DNA of 34,187 nucleotides from Crocinitomicaceae bacterium (GTDB lineage: Bacteria; Bacteroidota; Bacteroidia; Flavobacteriales_D; Sanyastnellaceae), in assembly GCA_002690915.1 (NCBI GenBank), contig NZGF01000081.1:1-34187 (forward strand), given 5' to 3'. The notes beneath the pieces were generated by a model. The model did no database searches, was not told the origin of the DNA, and saw nothing but the letters and a program-made list of their open reading frames with translations. Made by a program: the position numbers and the translations under genes. This document shows, in pieces, positions 24,649-33,600 of this stretch (its first letter is position 1; each line of letters opens with the position of its first letter).

Positions 24649-25566
24649 ATGCCAGTGATTCCTTCATCGAAACCATTGAAACAATGCGCGATGCAGCTAA
24701 GTGTGGGTCTAACCATTCTCCTCTGCGGCATTTCAGATTCATTTGCATACCCTAGTTTGGAGGCATTTGTTGACCTCTATTCAGAAATCCAAGAAGCCGA
24801 CACAGACGCCCAGCGACTGGCACTAAGTGAACAGCTATCCTCATCCATGGTATCCCATTGGAGCAACCATCAACTGGAAGACGACGTTGGCGAAAAGTTG
24901 GGGTCGGTGATGGGATTTGCCTCAGCAGGCATCGGTAAAGAGCGCCTTACTCTGATTTCGTGGAATGTGGAATTGAAGAATCAAACCCACGCCTATGGTG
25001 CAGTTGTGGTCTTCAGCGGAAGAAAGGGAGAACAACAAGCACAATCGCTACAGTTCAAAAGATCTACAACGCTCCGCCCAACGCTCAATGAAAAGTCCCG
25101 ATACACGGCTAAGGAATGGCCCGGTGCTGTTTACTATGAGGCGCTCCTGCAGTACCAAGGCAACCGACCCGTGTATACGCTACTCGGTTGGGACGGAGCT
25201 GACAACATCCGGACGCGGAAGGTTATCGAAACGCTGTCCGTCAGCGGATCGAAACTCAAATTTGGCGTGCCCATCATCTCCGCCGGTCGCGGCTCCACAA
25301 AGCGGTACATCCTCGAGTATTCAGACCAAGTGTCTGCCATCCTTCAATGGCGTGAAGACCTTGAAATGATTGTCATGGATCACCTCAGCCCACCGAGTCC
25401 GGACCTAGAAGGGCAAACGTCCTACTACGGACCTGACATGTCCTATGACGGATTTGCTTGGAAGAAAAACCAATGGGTGCTAGAGGAGGATGTGGATGTC
25501 CGTGACCCCAATTTGCAGGCCCCGTGGAACAACCCAAAGCGCCTGCGACGTAGATACCGCAACTGA
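24649..25566 (+). CDS. Conserved secreted protein of unknown function
   Basis: 305 aa from ATG 24649. An ATG at 24691 would start closer to the hydrophobic core of the signal peptide, which ends near 'SFA-Y'. The C-terminal part carries a string I recall from Flavobacteriia hypotheticals: 'YTLLGWDGADNIRTRKVIETL', 'KFGVPII', 'KRYILEYSDQVSAIL', 'MIVMDHLSPPSPDLEGQ' and 'YYGPDMSYDGFAWKKNQW'. No catalytic motif is seen. It probably works in the periplasm. The next gene follows after 34 nt in the same direction. Confidence 0.7.
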   Translation: MPVIPSSKPLKQCAMQLSVGLTILLCGISDSFAYPSLEAFVDLYSEIQEADTDAQRLALSEQLSSSMVSHWSNHQLEDDVGEKLGSVMGFASAGIGKERLTLISWNVELKNQTHAYGAVVVFSGRKGEQQAQSLQFKRSTTLRPTLNEKSRYTAKEWPGAVYYEALLQYQGNRPVYTLLGWDGADNIRTRKVIETLSVSGSKLKFGVPIISAGRGSTKRYILEYSDQVSAILQWREDLEMIVMDHLSPPSPDLEGQTSYYGPDMSYDGFAWKKNQWVLEEDVDVRDPNLQAPWNNPKRLRRRYRN

Positions 25567-25600
25567 AAGCCCTCTGCGGCTCGCATCGTATCTTCGTCGG

Positions 25601-26500
25601 ATGAAATGCACTGCGAAATCCACGTTAGTTTCTGGAGTTTTCATCGGAATACTTTACACCGGAGCTGCCGGTCAAGCAAGCGAGCCGAACACCTCGGTTA
25701 AATCCATTGAGGCAACCGATTCAACAGAAGTGAATCCAATGAACAGCCGAGATACGGTAGAGATTGATTCTGCACGCTTCGCTCAAATGGCCATACAAGC
25801 TGAACTATCGCGCGAAGTCGAGGCGCTGTCGAGGACAAACCTCGGTACCGAGCAACTTTTGTGGACCCACGTGGGCCATTTCACCGTGGAACGCGCGGGT
25901 CGCGAACAAGTGCAAGTATTCTGGAACAATCCAAAAGAACCAGCAACTCCGCACATTTGGCAAGTAGTGAATGGTCCATCGGACGATGTATTCTACCTCG
26001 ATCCTGAAAACGGAAGGGCTGCCACCTTCGACCTTAACTCACTGCAAGGCAACTTCATTCCAGCAAGCATCGCAGAGAAAGCAGGATTTACCGGAAATAA
26101 AACGCAATTTCTCTCCAAGAAATCCGATATGTGGGCATTGAGTCAATCCACCGATTCCACCACAGTTTGGGTTGCATCTGTTGACAGCGGAAGCATGCGA
26201 TTAACCCTACGGAAAGGCAAAGATACAGGCCAGGCACGCGCAGTATTCGAGTGGATGCGTCTCCAGCCACTAGAGAGCGTCGACCTTCCGCATGATGCAC
26301 AAAAACACCCCATCCTTTCCCTCGAACTCACCAGTGAAAAAGGAACGACGTTCAAGTTTGCCGTAACGGATTGGAAGGCCTTGGATAAACCTTTGGAAAT
26401 GGATTCTCAACAGCTCTCAATAAAGGATCCCGAACGGGACCTTCAAACCATTGCAAGGGAGTGGGCAGCAGAGAGAAAGGCCAATACAGGTCAAGAATAA
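25601..26500 (+). CDS. Secreted protein of unknown function
   Basis: 299 aa from ATG 25601; the frame opens at 25490, but that portion overlaps the previous gene. Residues 1-24 are a signal peptide (ends 'GAAGQA'). The body holds a segment 'FYLDPENGRAATFDLNSLQGNFIPASIAEKAGF' and ends in a charged helix 'DLQTIAREWAAERKANTGQE'. I recognise no domain. The spacing to the upstream secreted gene suggests one transcript and perhaps a shared task. It converges on the Smr gene with 7 nt between stops. Confidence 0.6.
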   Translation: MKCTAKSTLVSGVFIGILYTGAAGQASEPNTSVKSIEATDSTEVNPMNSRDTVEIDSARFAQMAIQAELSREVEALSRTNLGTEQLLWTHVGHFTVERAGREQVQVFWNNPKEPATPHIWQVVNGPSDDVFYLDPENGRAATFDLNSLQGNFIPASIAEKAGFTGNKTQFLSKKSDMWALSQSTDSTTVWVASVDSGSMRLTLRKGKDTGQARAVFEWMRLQPLESVDLPHDAQKHPILSLELTSEKGTTFKFAVTDWKALDKPLEMDSQQLSIKDPERDLQTIAREWAAERKANTGQE

Positions 26501-26507
26501 AATACAA

Positions 26508-27116
26508 TCAACTCCGAAACGCAGCCTCGCCAATCCACACTTCCGTTGCGCCATTGCCATACTGTCGTGGATCTGCCGAGCGGCACGAACAGTCCGGGTA
26601 GTACTGCTCTACGCAGGACCAAATCTGATGTCGCAGTACGCCTTGCCCTATTCCATGAATAAAAATCATTCTCTTCCTGCGTTGACGAATACCGATCTGG
26701 AGCATGCGCTCAAAATGCGCAATTTGAAGTTCGAGCATCACGCCAGGGCTGAGGCCTGCCTGAATATCCACAAGGGCATGAAGGTGCAAGTCGACCTCCT
26801 CCACTGCTCCGCCCGCAGGACGTTCTTGCGCCTCTGTGTATTTCGATTTGAAGTCCTGTTCAAGCTTGCGTTGACGGACCGGATCCATTTCCTGTTGAAG
26901 GATTTCAAGAACCGATGGGACCGCCCGTTCGTAGGCTTGTTCCATTTCGAGACGGGACTCCATGGGAATTAAGTCCTTAGGCGCATGAGCGTATTCAAAC
27001 CCGTTATCATCCTCGACGAGGATCTGACCGCTTGCCTGTAAAGCCGTGACGCGGCCTTCCCCTACTTCGTTAAGAAAACGTACTTTATCACCTATCTTAA
27101 ATGCATTCGCGCCCAT
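26508..27116 (-). CDS. DUF2027/Smr-domain protein
   Basis: 202 aa from ATG 27116; the frame runs on to 27287 but inside the divergent hydrolase gene. Residues 5-50 form a small SH3-like beta barrel ('KIGDKVRFLNEVGEGRVTAL', 'VEDDNGFEYAHAPKDLIP'), as in DUF2027. A coiled-coil linker (~55-98) leads to an Smr domain with 'EVDLHLHAL' (107-115) and 'FIHGIGQGVLR' (152-162), the HGxGxG loop of the MutS2-type nuclease fold. Such Smr proteins can nick DNA or cleave RNA, for example at collided ribosomes; the role of this Bacteroidota family is not settled. Confidence 0.88.
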   Translation of the reverse strand: MGANAFKIGDKVRFLNEVGEGRVTALQASGQILVEDDNGFEYAHAPKDLIPMESRLEMEQAYERAVPSVLEILQQEMDPVRQRKLEQDFKSKYTEAQERPAGGAVEEVDLHLHALVDIQAGLSPGVMLELQIAHFERMLQIGIRQRRKRMIFIHGIGQGVLRHQIWSCVEQYYPDCSCRSADPRQYGNGATEVWIGEAAFRS

Positions 27117-27135
27117 CTGACCGAAATTAGCTTTT

Positions 27136-28728
27136 ATGATTGCCCAAATTTCCTTCAAAACCAAACACTCAACACGATTGCACGTCGCATTTCTGTTCAG
27201 CCTTGCTGCATTTGCATTCGTACCATCGACTGCCGTGTCCCAATTGAACATTTCAAAAGCCCAATGGAACAGGCTGGACGCGATCATGCAAGAAGCTCAA
27301 GTCACATTCAACTTGCCTTCTTTATCGGTGTCCGTAGTGCACAACGGCAAGTTGGTCTGGTCACAATCCCACGGCAAAACCGATGCCAACGGCACGCAAA
27401 ATGCCAATCCCGAAACCCTCTATGCCGTTGCTTCTAATACAAAGGCTTTCACCAGTGCTGCTCTTGCTCAGCTTGTGGATGCGGGCAAATTAGATTGGAA
27501 CGACCGCGTCCAAGATTATTTGCCAGATTTTGAGCTTTACGATCCATACGTAACCTCGGAATTGCGCGTTGCCGACTTGCTTTGCCACAGGAGTGGACTC
27601 GAGACGTTTTCGGGTGACCTGCTTTGGTATGGCTCCAATTGGAGTGCCGACGAAGTCCTTAGGCGAGCCCGTCACCTGAAACCGACGAGCCCGTTCCGCA
27701 CTCGATTTGGTTACCAGAACATCCTGTTCATCGCCGCGGGTAAAGTCATTGAACAGGTCACCGGTGAACCGTGGGCTGAAACCGTACGAGATTCCCTGCT
27801 CATTCCACTGGGTATGGAACGTGCGCTATTATCGACTGCAGACCTCGAAGGCATGGACAATGTATCGCTTCCCCACAACGAACTGGATGACGGTAAATTG
27901 ACCACCATCGATTGGGTCAATTGGGACAACATGGCACCGGCCGGTGCCCTTATCACAAGTGTAAACGGCATGGCAAAATGGATGATTGCCCAATTGGACA
28001 GTGGTCGCGTCACAGATGAACGGCTCTGGTCGAAAGCGCAGACAAATACCATGTGGACCATGCACACACCGATACCCGTTTCGAGCTTTTATGCTAACCA
28101 ACTTCCCAGCATGCATTATCGAGGGTACGGTCTCGGTTGGGAGCTCGGCACCCTACACGGTCACAAAACCGTTGGTCATTCGGGTGGATACGATGGGATG
28201 ATTTCCCGGCAAATGCTGGTTCCAGAAGAAAAGCTGGGCATTTTTATCGCAACGAACACCAACAGCTCAGTTCCTTGGGCCTTGGGATTCGACGCTCTGG
28301 GAGTTCTGCTCAACAACGACAAAAGGACCCCGCTGATCGACTATCTGCAAGAGCGCCGAGCTGCTGAACCTGAGGAGCAGGCCGCAGCCCAAGAAGAGCT
28401 ACTGGCCTCACGCGTTCCGAATTCCACTCCTTCTCTGCCACTGGAGTCATATGCAGGGTCATACACAGACAAGATGTACGGAAACCTTTCAGTGCGGTTA
28501 GACGGTGAACAATTGCACTTCGACTTCATTCCTACTCCACTGTTCAAAGGGCATTTTGAACCCTGGCACTTCGATACATTTCGCTTGCTCTGGGACACTC
28601 AAATGATGCTGCCGAGCGGCACCGCTCATTTCAGGCTCAATCCATCCGGCAAAGTAGAAAGTTTGGATATCGACGTTCCTAATCCAGATTTCGATTTTAC
28701 AGAATTACATTTTGTTAAATCAGAATAA
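27136..28728 (+). CDS. Secreted serine hydrolase, class C beta-lactamase fold
   Basis: 530 aa with a signal peptide (~1-36, ending 'TAVSQ'). Catalytic motifs: SxxK 'ASNTKAFT' (Ser100, Lys103), YxN 'GYQN' (Tyr193, Asn195) and HxG 'GHSGGYDGM' (His348). The C-terminal ~120 residues ('PLESYAGSYTDKMYGNLSVRLDGEQL', in pieces) are a DUF3471-like lipocalin domain typical of penicillin-binding-protein-related esterases and D-aminopeptidases. It is probably periplasmic or surface exposed. Substrate may be a D-amino acid peptide or an ester; resistance to beta-lactams is not implied. Divergent to the Smr gene across only 19 nt. Confidence 0.88.
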   Translation: MIAQISFKTKHSTRLHVAFLFSLAAFAFVPSTAVSQLNISKAQWNRLDAIMQEAQVTFNLPSLSVSVVHNGKLVWSQSHGKTDANGTQNANPETLYAVASNTKAFTSAALAQLVDAGKLDWNDRVQDYLPDFELYDPYVTSELRVADLLCHRSGLETFSGDLLWYGSNWSADEVLRRARHLKPTSPFRTRFGYQNILFIAAGKVIEQVTGEPWAETVRDSLLIPLGMERALLSTADLEGMDNVSLPHNELDDGKLTTIDWVNWDNMAPAGALITSVNGMAKWMIAQLDSGRVTDERLWSKAQTNTMWTMHTPIPVSSFYANQLPSMHYRGYGLGWELGTLHGHKTVGHSGGYDGMISRQMLVPEEKLGIFIATNTNSSVPWALGFDALGVLLNNDKRTPLIDYLQERRAAEPEEQAAAQEELLASRVPNSTPSLPLESYAGSYTDKMYGNLSVRLDGEQLHFDFIPTPLFKGHFEPWHFDTFRLLWDTQMMLPSGTAHFRLNPSGKVESLDIDVPNPDFDFTELHFVKSE

Positions 28729-28766
28729 GTTAACTAATTGTTTTACAGTATTTCGTATATTTTTCA

Positions 28767-30512
28767 ATGAATCAATTTTTAGCTATAAAATTACCGTTTC
28801 TTCTCGGGACTTTTGTACTGTTCACGTTCCCGTGCTGGGGTCAACCGGATGCCCCCGAAGGACTAAACTCGGAAGCATTAAGGACGTGGTTAAAAACCGA
28901 ATGGTACGAGCCCTACTTCGAAGATTTAGGCTACAACGGAGCCCGGACCCAGCTGTTCGGTTATACAGACGAAGAAGCCGGATTCATTTCAGGTATTTAC
29001 ACCGGGTTTCAGCAGCCCTCAGCCTTCGTCACCTACCTCGATCCAATCAATACAGAGCACATCGTTCCGCAGAGCTTTTTCGGAAGCCTCCCCCCCATGA
29101 AATCGGATCTATTTAACATCCGCCCTACCCATGGTAGCGCCAATTCAGCTCGAGGAAACACGCCCTACGGACCAGTCGCTGACGAGTCGGCCCAGTGGTA
29201 TGGTGTCGATGAAAGCGGCAGCTATACTACACAAGGGAACGTTCCGCCGAACCCTGATGCTTGGTCGAAGCGTTCTGGTAATGCCTGGGAGCCCCCAGCC
29301 GAGCAGAAAGGAGACATCGCTCGGAAGGTATTCTACTTCTACACGATGTACCCAACCCAAGCAGGCAACATGAGCGACTTAGGCAATCCCGATGTTTTTT
29401 ATAGTTGGCACCTAGAAGACCCCGTGGACACTTTTGAGTCCACAAGAAATGCCCGAATTGCTGAGGTTCAAGGCAATTTCAATCCGTACATCAGCCACCC
29501 GGAATGGGTCGAAACTGCCTGGTTCTGGAGTGGAGTCGCACTACCTGGCTGCACAGATCCCGTGGCATGCAATTACGATGCTGCTGCCAATGAAGACGAC
29601 GGCACCTGCACCTACCCCGATGCAGGCTTTGATTGCTCTGGAGCTCAACTGGAAAGTTGCACGTTATTTTTCTCCGAATATGCAGAGGGCAGCTCGAACA
29701 ACAAATACCTCGAAATCTTCAACCCCGGGTTAATTGAACTTAGTTTCGAATCAATGGCACTGGCATTCACCATCAATGAACCCGCAACTCCGGGTACCTA
29801 TGAAACGTGGGTGGAATTTCCGGCCAATGCCAATATCGCCCCCGGCGGCATTTTCAAGATCGTTCATTCTTCCGCCGCTCCTGAACTTGTGAATGCGGCG
29901 GACTTCATCTACGGAAACCTTTCCAATGGTGATGACGGCTTCGCCTTGGTCGAAGGAAGTCCAACGGATTTTATAATCTTGGACATCATCGGCGATTGGA
30001 ACGGAGATCCCGGCACCGGTTGGGATGTCGCAGGTACTGAAAATGCCACCCAGAATCACACCCTCGTCCGCAAGCCAGACGCGTTGAGCGGAAACGCCGG
30101 AGATTGGAGTACATCCGCTGGGACAAATGCAGACAACAGCGAGTGGATTGTGCTTGAAATTAATGATTGGTCCAATTTCGGCGAGCATACCGCAGCAGGT
30201 CAATGCGACACAAGCGGTGAAGGGGAAGGGAGCGTAGATTCCACATTAGGCTGTACCTACCCCAATGCGTGCAACTATAATTATGCTGCCACCGAGGACG
30301 ATGGTTCGTGTGATTTTGTAAGCTGTGAGACTTTTGGATGCACCTACCCATTAGCATTGAATTTCAATGCGTTATCCACTGTTGATGACAACACATGCCT
30401 TTTTGGAACCAGTGAAAATCCCTGCGCCACTGACATCAATAATGATGGAATTGTGACGGTCGAAGATCTGCTTTTGCTCTTGACAGACTTCGGTGCCTTT
30501 TGCTCAGATTGA
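28767..30512 (+). CDS. Secreted endonuclease I-family nuclease with lamin-tail, Cys-repeat and dockerin-like modules
   Basis: 581 aa with a signal peptide (~1-25). Residues ~30-250 are an endonuclease I (NucM/EndA) domain with 'NTEHIVPQSFFG' (His98) and 'KSDLFNIRPTHGSANSARGN', the beta-beta-metal active site. A first GCTDxxACNY repeat lies at ~261-285. A lamin-tail-like beta domain follows at ~297-470 ('LFFSEYAEGSSNNKYLEIFNPG' in part). Two more Cys repeats fill ~494-545. The last residues, 'DINNDGIVTVEDLLLLLTDFG', are a dockerin-like/EF-hand calcium motif. No T9SS tail is visible, so export past the outer membrane is unproven. Likely role is degradation of extracellular DNA for nutrients. 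Confidence 0.85.
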   Translation: MNQFLAIKLPFLLGTFVLFTFPCWGQPDAPEGLNSEALRTWLKTEWYEPYFEDLGYNGARTQLFGYTDEEAGFISGIYTGFQQPSAFVTYLDPINTEHIVPQSFFGSLPPMKSDLFNIRPTHGSANSARGNTPYGPVADESAQWYGVDESGSYTTQGNVPPNPDAWSKRSGNAWEPPAEQKGDIARKVFYFYTMYPTQAGNMSDLGNPDVFYSWHLEDPVDTFESTRNARIAEVQGNFNPYISHPEWVETAWFWSGVALPGCTDPVACNYDAAANEDDGTCTYPDAGFDCSGAQLESCTLFFSEYAEGSSNNKYLEIFNPGLIELSFESMALAFTINEPATPGTYETWVEFPANANIAPGGIFKIVHSSAAPELVNAADFIYGNLSNGDDGFALVEGSPTDFIILDIIGDWNGDPGTGWDVAGTENATQNHTLVRKPDALSGNAGDWSTSAGTNADNSEWIVLEINDWSNFGEHTAAGQCDTSGEGEGSVDSTLGCTYPNACNYNYAATEDDGSCDFVSCETFGCTYPLALNFNALSTVDDNTCLFGTSENPCATDINNDGIVTVEDLLLLLTDFGAFCSD

Positions 30513-30681
30513 CCGTATTTTATATCCTATTCAGCACGAAAATTAATAAAATTGAAATTGGACTTTTACGCTTAAAATTTCGACAATTTAATTTTTTTAT
30601 TCCGGGGACAAATATTTTACTTCGACGAATGGTATAATTTTAGGGTCTAGTTCTTATATTAGGAGCTCCAAATTGTCTGCC
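30513..30681. other. AT-rich intergenic region
   Basis: 169 nt, clearly richer in A and T than the rest of the window. It holds a TATAAT at 30630-30635 region followed by TTTA, a partial match to TAnnTTTG, but no TTTG or TTGACA at a proper distance. No hairpin followed by a T-tract is seen after the nuclease stop, and no ORF. Probably carries the promoter of the giant repeat protein. Confidence 0.4.
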
Positions 30682-33600
30682 ATGAGCCAAAATTGCCTAA
30701 CCCGGTCCCTCTGGGCGGTTGCTGTACTGTGTGCAGCCCTGAACACTGCCTACGCCCAGGACTATTCAATGTCCATTGAAATTGCCGGCGAACACACAGG
30801 TATGGTTGGAGAAACTGACCTGACCGGTCACACCACCTACCAGTTCTTTCTCAACCTCGCTGACCCTGCGGACCAAGTGCTCACTGTGTTTGGAAACGAT
30901 GAAAATCCCACGGAAATCGTTGCACCAGCAGGTTACTTCAACAGTTTGTACGCATCCGGCCCCACTGCTGGGGGAATATCGGCGGAAGGTTTGGCTCTCT
31001 ACCCGTCTTTGTCCTATGACAGCTACGTGACCGTCGGATTGGAAAATGAACCCGATTTGGGTGCCGGGGAATCGTTCATCATAGTGAATGAAGATATAAA
31101 TCAACAGTGGGTTTCGAACCTTTTCTTCCCTTCTGCAACATCCGGCGAAAACATCTTCATGAATACCGAGACCGGCGGATCCTGGTTTGCCATGCCCGGC
31201 GCCACCAACGCCATCGCCGGTGATGACATGAAAGTATTGATTGCTCAATTTACCAGCCAAGATTGCTTAAATGGTGTTTTGCATGCCCTCATCCTCCCTG
31301 CGGACGGCTCTCCCGCGTTTGTGCTGGGGCAACAATTCAACTGCACCGAATGCGGACCCATTGGATGCAGCATCGAAACCGCATGCAATTACCTCCCAGG
31401 TGCTCTTAACTATCCGGGCTCTGATGCCGAATGCACATACGCAGAAGAAGGATACGACTGTGATGGCAACTGCCTGTCAGATAGCGATATGGATGGAATT
31501 TGTGACGAATTTGAGGTGTCCGGTTGTCTAGACGCCTCAGCCTTAAACTTTGACCCCAATGCGACGGACGAGAGTGGATTCTGTGCGTATGCAGAGGATT
31601 TGAATTGCGCGGACGAAGCAGCATGCAATTACCAACCTTTCTCGGGACCTGCATACTGTCTTCAAGTGGAGACGTTTGCTGAGCATAGTGGAATGGTAGG
31701 CGCAGACGACTTGACCGGATTTACCACCTACCGCATTTACGCCCTGTGCGAAAATGCCGATGACTTCGTTTCTTCAGTTTCTGGGGATACGGAGTTTCCC
31801 ACACGCATTCAATCGAGCACCTCTTTTTTCCAAAGTTCATTCGGAGGATTGACGGGTTCAGATCAGAACGGCTCTCTGTTCGGATTTTTCCCCAGTGCAG
31901 CCTTTGACTCTTACATCACCATAGGCTTGACAGAATCGGCTGGTGCTGGTGAAGGAAACATCAATACGATTGACAACCCAGGCAATGTTTGGGGAAACGC
32001 ATTCGAGGGAGGCAGCGACCTGCTCATCGACGATGCAATCGGCGGCAGTTGGTTCATTTTCAACGGAAATACCAACGGCATAGCTGGTGACGATTACCGC
32101 GTACTGCTGGCTCAGGTCACTACAGACGGCGAATTGTCAGGTTCCATGTACGTGCAGTTCTTCGAAAACGGCTCACCTGCATCAGACATGCGTGAACTGA
32201 TTGATTTCCAACAAGCATGTTATGGACCTGAGGAACTCGCAGCCTGCGAATACCCCGACCCCTTATTGGATTGCGATGGCAACTGCTTGAACGACGCAGA
32301 TGGAGATGGGGTGTGTGATGAATTTGAGGTTCTTGGATGCGATGATTCGTTAGCGTGCAATTACCAGTCTCAGGCAACCGATAATGATGGGTCTTGCACC
32401 TATCCGGATGAAGGCTACGATTGCAATGACAATTGCCTGGTTGATACGGACAATGACGGGGTATGCGATGAATTCGAAGTCACAGGGTGTACTGACCCTG
32501 CGGCATGCTCGTACGATTCGAATGCGACGGAAGAAGACGGTTCGTGCTCCTACCCTGAGACCAACTACGACTGTGCAGGAAATTGCTTGAACGACGCGGA
32601 CAACGACGGCGTATGCGATGAGTTGGAAGTGGCCGGATGCACAGATGCGATGGCTTGCAACTACGATGCAACAGCAACGGATAATGGTAACGATTGTACT
32701 TATCCTGAAACCGGATACGATTGCTCAGGCAGCTGTTTGAACGATATGGACGGAGATGGGGTGTGTGACGAATTTGAAATAGCCGGTTGTACAGCAGACA
32801 ATGCTTGCAATTATGATGCATCATCCACCGACGATGACGGCACCTGCGACTTCTGCTCTTGCAGCACGGAGGGACTGCCAACCACTAATACGTATACAAT
32901 GTCGGTAGAAGTTCACGGTGAAGACTTGCAACCGGGTATGACTACCTACCGGTTTTATATGAATATGCAGAACGATGATGATTTCATGAGTTCGGTTTTC
33001 GGAAACAATGAAGAGGTATTTGAATTATCGACAGCGAATGGCTTCTGGAATTCTACATTCGGTGGATCCGTCGCAAGTGACATCAACCCAGCATTCCTGG
33101 TTTTTGCCCCAGAATTAAGCGCTGACAGCTGGGTAACGGTGGGCATCGACAGCCAAAACACCGGATCAGAGACCGCTATCTCCACGATTGAAAGCACAGA
33201 TCAACCATGGATTGGTGCTTTCCACACGGCAGGCGATCTCAGCGGGCAGAACATAATCATGGATGACTTTACGGGAGGAGCTTGGTACGTGCTCAATGGC
33301 ACGCCCAACGGCCTGCCCGATGCGAACGGTCGTGTTCTATTCATGCAGCTCACTTCAGATTCAGCACCTTCCGGCCGGTTCAATATTCAAATCTTCGGCA
33401 ACGGAAGTGGTGAAAATGACCTGAGATTTACCTACGAATTTGACGGTGCAGGTGAATTCACTCCCCTTGGCGCCGACAACGATGGAACTGGAGGAAATGC
33501 ATGCGGGTGTACAGTTCCAGCTGCATTCAACTATGATGAAGCGGCAGTTTATGACGACGGGTCATGCGTGGCCATCGCGGAGGGCTGCACTGATGGCAGT

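Noticed and set aside
27136-28728. Serine hydrolase as an antibiotic-resistance beta-lactamase
   Set aside because: The 530-residue length, DUF3471-like C-terminal domain and HxG motif fit esterase or D-aminopeptidase relatives rather than AmpC.
28729-28766. TATATTTT as promoter of the nuclease gene
   Set aside because: It is an imperfect -7 box with no TTTG at 17-21 nt upstream and lies within AT-rich sequence.
30766-31260. 164-codon minus-strand ORF inside the giant protein gene
   Set aside because: Antisense to domain A copy 1; the plus-strand frame has a signal peptide and repeats shared with other copies.
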